Assembly (NCBI RefSeq): GCF_000372725.1 | Contig: NW_005201791.1 | Coordinates: forward strand, 117,788-181,787 | DNA length: 64,000 bases | DNA from: Emiliania huxleyi CCMP1516 | Lineage: Eukaryota > Haptophyta > Isochrysidales > Noelaerhabdaceae | Reading direction: 5' to 3' | Part shown: in pieces, positions 56,001 to 62,361 of the stretch | Numbering within the stretch: the first letter of the stretch is position 1 | Layout: every line of letters starts with the position of its first letter | Notes under the pieces: generated by a model | What the model was told of the DNA's origin: nothing | The model's input: only the letters and a program-made list of their open reading frames with translations | Database searches by the model: none | Position numbers and translations under genes: made by a program

Positions 56001-57475
56001 TTGCTCACGCCTCGGGGGCCAACGGCGAGAGTGCGGCGCCTCTTCACGGCGCCAGCTGTGAACAGGTGCTCACGCTCACGCGGGAGGCCGCCGCCGCAGA
56101 CGCAGCGCCGCCGCCGGCGAGCGCGCCGCGCCACGACAGGAGGGGGCACGACTACCGCAAGCCGCTTGGCGACCAGTACGAGGCGATTGTGGGCTTGGTT
56201 CTGACCGCGCTGCATGGCGACGTCGACCGGACGTGGGCCGTTTTCCGGAGAGACTTCTTCCCGCCCGAGGCGGAGGCGGCGGAGGCGGCCGACGCGGCGG
56301 AGGCGAGAGCGGAGGTGCGGCGGGAGGTGAGGCGGCAGCAGCAGCAGCAGAGGGAGCAAGCCGCAAAGGCAGAGGTGTGCCTGCAGCGGCTTGCCGTCCT
56401 CGCCGCGGCGCCTGCCCCGGCGACGGAAGTGGCAGCGGCGCCGGCAGCGAGGACGGCTGCAGCTTCTGCCGATGCTGACGGCGACGGGTCAGCTGCGGCT
56501 GCGGCCGCCACGCCAGCGGCCGCCACGCCAGCCGCCACGCCAGCCGCCACGCCAGCCACGGTGTTTACCACGCGGTCTGCTGACGAGGAGGCCAGCGAGG
56601 TGTCTTGCATGGAGGCCGAGGCAGCAGCGGCGCCGCAGCAGCGGGCGGCGCACGGCGGCAAGAGGCCGCTGGAGGGGGAGGCGCACGGCGGCAAGAGGCC
56701 GCTGGAGGGGGAGGCGCACGGCGGCAAGAGGCCGCTGGAGGGGGAGGCGCACGGCGGCAAGAGGCCGCTGGAGGGGGAGGCGCACGGCGGCAAGAGGCCG
56801 CTGGAGGGGGAGGCGCACGGCGGCAAGAGGCCGCTGGAGGCGGAGGCGGAGCAGCCGCGGCTCTGCAAGCGGTGCAAGCGCGACGTGGCCGCCTGCACCT
56901 GCCCCACGCAGACGCAGGTTGCACCGCTGCCGGCACCGCCACCTTGGCCGCTACTTCCGTCGGCGCCGTCGTCGTCGGCGTCCGCCTCCGCGGCGGACCC
57001 ACAGGCGACCTCGGCGCTGGCGCTGTCGGCTCTGGCGCCTGCGAGCCGCGGCGGCGGCCAGCTAGACGCCCTCGCGCAGATGTTCCCTCAGTGCGACCGT
57101 GACGTCCTCGCCTCGCTGCTCGCCACCTGCGGCGGGGGGGTCGACAAGGCACGCTCCCCGGATCGCCATCCCTCTCCCCCTACCCTGGATGCGGACCCAG
57201 ATTCTCCCCATCTCTCCCCATCTCTCACCATCTCTCCGCATCTCTCCCCATCTCTCCCCACCTCTCCCCATCCATCTCCCCACATCTCCCCACATCTCCC
57301 CATCTCTCCCCACATCTCCCCACATCTCCCCACGTCTCCCCACGTGAGACGTCTCCCCGCGCGACCCAAAAGCTGCTCTCGAGGCTCTCGAGGTGTGCGG
57401 GGAGAGCTCGCACCGGAACGTTGAAGAAGCGCGTGTAGGCGGCCCAGCAGCTTCTCGAGATGTCGGCCCATGTCT
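47019..57475 (+). CDS. DCL: Dicer-like ribonuclease III (helicase, dimerisation, platform, MDP-1 phosphatase, PAZ, RNase IIIa/b, CUE)
   Basis: ATG 47019 starts MPPVALRDYQSAAVEEAAQR. Domain order is that of Dicer: DExD/H helicase with PTNAGKT, VLDEAHH, TASPVE, EEGIDVPS and QRMGRARA; a dimerisation (DUF283) domain; platform; a PAZ-like segment; RNase IIIa; RNase IIIb. It cuts double-stranded RNA into small RNAs. Three things are odd. A full MDP-1 HAD phosphatase sits between platform and PAZ. RNase IIIa has Asn where the third catalytic acid is expected. The C-terminus has an 11-residue repeat and a CUE motif, and runs into HEN1. At least 25 introns, many of them repeats. The exon joins come from frame and family alignment, so individual splice sites may be off by a few bases. 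No stop codon separates this part from the dsRBD/HEN1 part. Confidence 0.85.
47601..47640 (+). repeat. Family-A micro-intron (40 nt)
   Basis: GTGAGTGTGAAACCGCCTTC to CGCTGTGAACAG. Removal joins CRAA to VLDEAHH. Confidence 0.8.
48999..49171 (+). mobile_element. Family-C introner, copy 1, exact 8-bp target duplication
   Basis: Body starts CCCTAGAAGCGGAGTACGCG and ends CTCCGCGTAG. GATGGGCG occurs immediately before and after. Splicing from the first GATGGGCG to the terminal AG restores ELGGWAYYHAAQ. The donor would then be GA, or lie a few bases away within the repeat. Confidence 0.8.
49259..49629 (+). mobile_element. Family-C introner, copy 2 (diverged, enlarged)
   Basis: CCTAGAAGCAGG start. 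It shares TGTACTC, TCACGCGGTGCTCTGAAG and other words with copies 1 and 3. Three GTGTATTCACACGAA units precede the CCGCAG end. Confidence 0.65.
49893..50058 (+). mobile_element. Family-C introner, copy 3
   Basis: CCGTCGAAGCTGAACACGGA to TACTCCGCGCGTAG. Flanks GTGCGTGG and GAGCGCGG match at six of eight bases. Confidence 0.75.
50525..50648. repeat. (GATCCAGCCGA)n intronic satellite
   Basis: Eleven or so undecamers between helicase exons ending IDFDGA and starting with the motif VI region. They read open in frame, so retention would add RDPAEIQPRSS repeats. Confidence 0.9.
51081..51270 (+). mobile_element. Family-C introner, copy 4, exact 8-bp target duplication
   Basis: Body CCCTAGAAGCGGAAGATGGA to ATTCGTCATGTAG. 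GCGGCGAC flanks both sides. A GC-AG splice restores LEGGDPEVELDF. Confidence 0.85.
51271..51650 (+). other. Dicer dimerisation (DUF283) domain exon
   Basis: FLVLPRDGTGPFRCQLTLPG, KERAAMEGVRYLLKIGVLDA: a degenerate dsRBD fold with the closing G-x-LDxH helix typical of Dicer. Confidence 0.75.
51725..52290 (+). other. Dicer platform domain
   Basis: LFLDTEPTGLALLLPGPVPE, ALADVAHWLVGSLELIQGG: the strand pattern after DUF283 expected for the platform. It ends FKFTNRWVKDPSSEPAVF directly before the phosphatase. Confidence 0.6.
52300..52905 (+). other. MDP-1-type HAD phosphatase domain inside Dicer
   Basis: All four HAD motifs are present in order and in one uninterrupted exon: VVVTLDLDQTLWFGE (nucleophile DxD), RIAIASASPARGSALALLEK (Ser), HGKVGHLRRLAKRMGV (Lys), FVLFDDSERNVDSVR (acid pair). 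The closing NALVLDPATGLTAEAVARGL matches magnesium-dependent phosphatase-1. MDP-1 proteins are normally free-standing. The DNA is continuous with platform upstream and PAZ downstream, with no start, stop or intron at either border. Confidence 0.85.
53070..53815 (+). other. Dicer PAZ-like segment and connector helix
   Basis: WWVAAPLDGEEVNWRLVELA begins it. VAESSRRANRYVSRDGTYAT, then RETARATGFAPANVRLLPLL, close a PAZ-like fold. HRPLRLLKRLVHRLEHLALV matches the helix before RNase IIIa in other Dicers. PAZ would bind 3' overhangs. Identity is low; the call rests on position and pattern. Confidence 0.6.
53853..53889 (+). repeat. Family-A micro-intron (37 nt)
   Basis: GTGGGCGGCGTCTCTTCACA to TGCTGTGAACAG. 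Followed by a 33-nt exon and another family-A intron. Confidence 0.75.
53923..53959 (+). repeat. Family-A micro-intron (37 nt)
   Basis: GTGGGCAGAGCGCCTTCACG to CCTGTGAGCAG. Confidence 0.75.
53960..54850 (+). other. RNase IIIa domain
   Basis: VAFGMLAAALTSPA, DYEVAEWVGDAVLRFLSVAH (Glu and Asp of the signature kept), EEPTARDKQLSLAAEQILRN, then ANLVESLLGGLAETARQ. In the last helix the usual catalytic Asp (as in GDxFEAL) reads Asn, while the Glu is kept. The duplicated copy of this exon edge in the preceding intron reads Ser, not Asp. Confidence 0.75.
54208..54269 (+). repeat. Family-A intron with 8-bp edge duplication
   Basis: The core GTGAACGGCGTCTCTTCACA (54233 on) ends GTGGGCAG. GCGCGACA stands at the intron start and at the next exon start. 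A GC-AG splice gives EEPTARDKQLSL. Confidence 0.75.
55300..55430 (-). repeat. Dispersed repeat family D1, copy 3 (in a Dicer intron)
   Basis: Inverse orientation: GCACCGGGCCTTGCACCTTT, TTTTGTACGTGGAGTCGCGA, CCTTGCCCCACCACC, GTGTGTGTGTGGAG, CACCTTACCTTCC. Confidence 0.7.
55575..55650. repeat. (GATCGCCCGA)n intronic satellite
   Basis: Decamers between the RNase IIIb exon ending FLQEIA and the one beginning VSLELVARY. Confidence 0.85.
55755..55792 (+). repeat. Family-A micro-intron (38 nt)
   Basis: GTGAACGGCGCCTCTTCACA to GGGGTGAACAG. Splicing restores EPCAYPECDEGEL. Confidence 0.85.
56031..56065 (+). repeat. Family-A intron core (35 nt)
   Basis: GTGCGGCGCCTCTTCACGGC to CTGTGAACAG. A TGCTCACGC duplication links upstream sequence (55991) with the next exon start. 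Confidence 0.7.
56647..56845 (+). repeat. 33-bp coding repeat, six copies
   Basis: GCGCACGGCGGCAAGAGGCC units encode HGGKRPLEGEA. It lies in the linker after RNase IIIb. The last copy diverges to EAEAEQPRLCKRC. Confidence 0.95.
57055..57475 (+). other. CUE-like motif split by a satellite intron
   Basis: LDALAQMFPQCDRDVLASLL, then ATCGGGVDKA, joins AAQQLLEM across an intron (about 57150-57444). The MFP...GG.V..A...LL pattern is that of ubiquitin-binding CUE domains. Confidence 0.6.
57175..57345. repeat. (TCTCCCCATC)n intronic satellite
   Basis: Decamers splitting the CUE motif. Confidence 0.9.
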
Positions 57476-57524
57476 CCTCAGCGCTGCCGCCCAAGGCTTC
57501 CCCGGCGCCGTCGCCGGCACCGGA

Positions 57525-57571
<47 letters not shown>

Positions 57572-60500
57572 TGGCGCTGGCGCACGGGGCGGCCTCGAAC
57601 CCGGTCGGCGCGTTGGAGAGTCTGCTCCGGCAGGATGGCCTAGTACCATACCTCTCGAGTCTCAAACCCAGTGTGGGTTCAGCGCCGTGGGTGGTGCGGT
57701 AGGGGGGCATCGAGCCGTCGCGGTTCTTGCGCGCCGAGGAGTCGCTCGCGTCTCCCTTCTGGTGCGTGGTGCGCGTGGACGGCACGGGCGAGGCGTTGGG
57801 GCGGAGCGGCGGCCATAGCAAGAAGAAGGAGGCGAAGAAGGCGGCGTACCACGACGCGCTCTCGAGCACGCGGCTGCGCGAGCTGCTGCAGGAGCGACGC
57901 GCCGCGGTGCAGACCTCCCTCTCCACCGCAGGAGCGGCGGGCGGCGCAGTCGAGCATCGACATCCCGCCGACTCTTTCGCCGGTGGCGCCGCCGGCGGCA
58001 CCACCGCGCTCGCCGCCGCCGGCACCACCGCGCTCGCCGCCGAGGTCCGCAGGGCGGCTCTGCTTGCGGACGTGGAGGGGCTGCGCCAGTTTGCGCTGCG
58101 GCTGCCCGTGTGCGACGGCGGGCGGGCGCTTGGCGTGGAGCTGGGGCAGGGGGGGGTGGAGGCTGCGCTGCGCGGCGAGGGGATCTTCGAGGAGCTCGGC
58201 GAGGGGGAGGGCGGCATGCAGCGCAAGGTGGCCGCCGTCGCAGGCACGGCTCGGCTCGGCCTCCGCTCCCTCTCCCTCCTCGCGCGCAAGGCGGCGGAGC
58301 TCTCGCGCCGCGTACGCCCCTTCCCCCCGCGCCACTCTGCGGGCCGGCTCTTCCTCGGCGCGCTCGAGGCGCTCGCCGACGCGTCGCGCCCGCCGCCGCC
58401 CGCGCCAGCGCTGTGTGTTGGCGACTGCGTGCGGCTCGTCTGCCTGACGAGCGCGCACGGGGCCCCTCTCAACGGCAGCGTCGGAGAGGCGGTCGTGATC
58501 GCGCGAGATTGCCCGAGATCAGCCGAGAGGGCCCCGAGGGTGTAGGCAGAGTCGGGGAGGTGGTCGAGGCGGCTCGAGACCCCGCCTCGCTGCGAGCGGG
58601 GCTGCGCAAGCTCAACTGGGGTGCGCTCAAGGCGGAGGCGGAGGCGGACGGGCTGGCCGAAGCGTCGGTGGACGACGCCGGCAACTCTAGAAGCGGAAGA
58701 CGGACTCTTGTATTCCACCCAGCGCTCGAGAGGACACGCACTCCGCTGTACTCGGCCGCATTCAACTGTATTCGCGCTCTTCGCATCCCTCGTGTTCACG
58801 CGGTGCTCTTCCCCCCCCCGCCGCTCCCCACCACTCCCCTCCCCCTCCTCGCCCACGCCCCTCCTCTCACCGCCGAGTACACTGCATGGTCCTCCCGCCC
58901 CGAGGCTGGTCTGTTCAGGTAAACGCACAACCCCGGGCCCCGAAATCGCACAGTGATGACAGTGACATGCAACACGGGGTCCCAGGGAAGGCGAGCAAAA
59001 ACCTTATCGCGCGCTGTTCAGCACGCAGGCCGCCGACCCAAAGGACGAGCTGATTCGCTTGCTTGTGGCGAGGCGGTCGAGGGTGGGCGTGCGGCTGGCG
59101 ACGGGGGCGCGCAAGGCCGTCCCGCGCTGCAACCTGCAGCTGCTCTGCCTCGGGCACTGCCACCTGGGAGGCATGAGCGAGCCCGCGAGGCTGCTCGCCG
59201 TCTGGCTGCAGATGGCCGGCGGCGACCCGTGCGCGCTGACGCGCTGGCAGTCCAACGGCGTGTTCGACCCGGCGCTGTTTCGGCGCGAGCGCGCGGCGGG
59301 CGAGGGAGGGGAGGGAGAAGGGGCGCCGCCGCCCTCCCTGTCGTCGGTGCACGCTGCTGATGCCGCCGGTGCTAGCTTTGGCTCCCACGTCTGGCTGTGA
59401 ACGGCGTCTCTTCACACCTCTAGCCGTGAACAGGTGGGTGGTGCCGGTGGCGACCGGCAGCTGTGAACAGCGTCTCTTCACACCTCTAGCCGTGAACAGG
59501 TGCGGGCTGGTTCACGCTGTGCATGCTCGAGGCGCACGGCTACGTAGCTCAAGACTTGGTCGCGGCTACGCGCCTCCCCGCGTAGCGGTTCAAGACTTGG
59601 ACCGCTACGCGCCTCCCCGCGTAGCGGTTCAAGACTTGACACGGCCACTGCTGCCCCTCTGACGATTGCACACTTGTCTGTGAGGCCTTTCCCGGAGAAC
59701 GCTCCCACCACCGCCTCGTGTGCAATGCCCCGTGTGTGTGCTCCGCGAGTGCGTGTGCCCCGTCGTCCGTGCTAGGGACGTGTGTGTACCGCTGACTGAC
59801 TGGCAGGTCACGGCCACGCATGTGCGCCCAATCAGGCGCACGGCTACGAGCTCCCCCTCGGCCTGCTCGCCACATACGCCAGGCTGCGCAGGGAGGTCGG
59901 GCCGGAGGGGCGCGGGCTCGACAGCTACGCGGAGCGGCTCGATCTGCTGCGGTCCGCGAGATTGCCCGAGATTGCCCGAGATTGCCCGAGATTGCCCGAG
60001 ATGGCCCGAGATGGCCCGAGATTGCCCGAGGTTGCCCGAGATGGCCCGAGATTGCCCGAGATTGCCCGAGATGGCCCGAGATTGCCCGAGGTTGCCCGAG
60101 ATTGCCCGAGATTGCCCGAGATTGCCCGAGGTCTGCCGCGGCCCACGGGTGCGCCAGGCAGGTGCTGCCTCGACACGCTCCACCATGCATCCACAGCCGC
60201 CGTTGAGAATCGTCTAGGTCCGCCGTGCGCGGAGGTGCCCGCCCTCGAGCTGTGAACAGCGTCTCTTCACGCCTCTAGCCGTGAACAGGTCCGCCGTGCG
60301 CGAGGTGCCCGCCCTCGAGCTGTGAACAGCGTCTCTTCACGCCTCTAGCCGTGAACAGGTCCGCCGTGCGCGAGGTGCCCGCCCTCGAGCTGTGAACAGC
60401 GTCTCTTCACGCCTCTAGCCGTGAACAGGTCCGCCGTGCGCGAGGTGCCCGCCCTCGAGCTGTGAACAGCGTCTCTTCACGCCTCTAGCCGTGAACAGGT

Positions 60501-62316
60501 CCGCCGTGCGCGAGGTGCCCGCCCTCGAGCTGTGAACAGCGTCTCTTCACGCCTCTAGCCGTGAACAGGTCCGCCGTGCGCGAGGTGCCCGCCCTCGAGC
60601 TGTGAACAGCGTCTCTTCACGCCTCTAGCCGTGAACAGGTCCGCCGTGCGCGAGGTGCCCGCCCTCGAGCTGTGAACAGCGTCTCTTCACGCCTCTAGCC
60701 GTGAACAGGTCCGCCGTGCGCGAGGTGCCCGCCCTCGAGCTGTGCGGCGCGCACGACGACCGCGTGCGGCGGCGTGTCGACCTGCACGACTCGCCCCCGC
60801 CGTCGGCGCACCTCGCTGCCGGTGGCGACGGCGACGCAGCCTCCCGCCCCACGGCCCACGCGCGCGCGTTTCTTTTTTACCGCCGGATGTCTGGTTTCTC
60901 TAGCCGACAGCCCGTACAGCCCGGGTGCTGACGACGACGACGACGAGTGCGCTGACGGCGACACCGAGCCGGCCGGCGGCTGGGGCGGCGCCGAGGGCGG
61001 TGGCGAGGCTGGGGGCTTGGGAGCGGCGGAGGAGGAGGCTGCCTCCGCCGCCACCTTCGAGGCGATGCTGCTCCCGTGGGCGGCGGAGGAGGCTCCACGT
61101 GTCGTGGCGCTGCCGCGGCGGATCGACTACCTCAACGTGATAAGCGAGGCGCTCGGAGGGGGCGGCGCGCTCGGCGTGCACGCGCGCTGCGAGGGGCAGG
61201 CGGACCTCGGTGTGGCCTCGCGCCCAACGGCGTCTGTTCACACCTCCGAGCCCTGCCACTGCTGTGAACAGGTGACGCGCCAGCCCATCCTCTACTTTCT
61301 CGTCGGGCCGCGCCTCGCCGGCCGGCGCAACGAGCTCGCCTCGCGCGTCGCTGGCCTCGAGGTGTGCGGCGACGCGCTGCTCGCCGACGCTAGGGTGGTG
61401 CGCGCCGAGGCCGCGCGCCGCGGCGCCGGAGGCGGCGTCGGAGGTGGCGTTGGAGGCAGGGCGCAGCTGTCCCTCCGCTGCGGCGGCGCGGCGCTCTACG
61501 AGTCCTTCCTCGCCCAGCATGGGGCGGGGCTGCTCGGCTTTGTCGTCGGCTGCACGGGCGCGCCGCTGCTCGGGCAGTGGGCCTTGCCTCGCTTCGAGGC
61601 GTGGCCGAGCGAGCGGCCGCCGCAGACTGTGCTGCAGGAGTACCTCGAGCGGCGCGGCTGCTGGTGCAGAGTGCTCTCCGAGCGCGCGTAGTAGTCAACT
61701 ATGAGTCACTAAGAGCGAATCACTAATCAGGTGCAAAGTGCTCTCCGAGCCCGCGTCCCTGCCCGCCGAGCCGGGCCAGCCCCCTCCCGACTTCTTCGTC
61801 GGCCGGTTGGCGACCGACGCGACGCAGGCGGGCCTGGACAACCTCGGGCCATCTCGGGCCACCTCGGGCCACCTCGGGCCATCTCGGGCCATCTCGGGCC
61901 ACCTCGGGCCACTTCGGGCCACCTCGGGCCACCTCGGGCCACTTCGGGCAGCCTCGGGCCACCTCGGGTCACCTCGGGCCAGCTCGGGCCACCTCGGGCC
62001 ACCTCGGGCCACCTGGCCACCTCGGGCCACCTCGGGCCACCTCGGGCCATCTCGGGCCATCTCGGGCCACCTCGGGCAGCCTCGGACCATCATCTCGCGT
62101 GCGCGTCGCAGGCGGGCGTGTTTGTCGGCACGGCGCTGCCGCAGGGCGCGTGGGCGGGGGAGGGCGGCGTGGTTGAGCTGCGGGGCCCTCCGTGCCGCAG
62201 CAAGCGCGAGGCGGAGAGGAGCGTCGCGTACGCGCTGCTGCAGGCCGCGCTGCCGCAAGCGGCAGATTCGCCACCGCCGCCGCTGCTCGTCGAGTCGGTG
62301 ACGCTTCTCACCGCTG

Positions 62317-62361
<45 letters not shown>

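Larger units (their letters stand above)
55443..56265 (+). other. RNase IIIb domain
   Basis: SELDLHTACPALLLEACRWN, FQRLEFEGDAFLQEIA (Glu and Asp), YPECDEGELTHLRSCLVKNL, then KPLGDQYEAIVGLVLTALHG (Asp and Glu) and TWAVFRRDFFP. All four metal-binding acids are in place. Confidence 0.85.

Noticed and set aside
57225-58928. 567-residue minus-strand frame
   Set aside because: Antisense to the dsRBD/HEN1 exons. It has no recognisable domain, and its composition mirrors the sense strand.
60219-60740. CRISPR-like array (regular 70-bp repeats)
   Set aside because: Unit and 'spacer' are both identical in every copy, the context is a eukaryotic coding chain, and each unit resolves into a GT-AG intron plus an in-frame exon.
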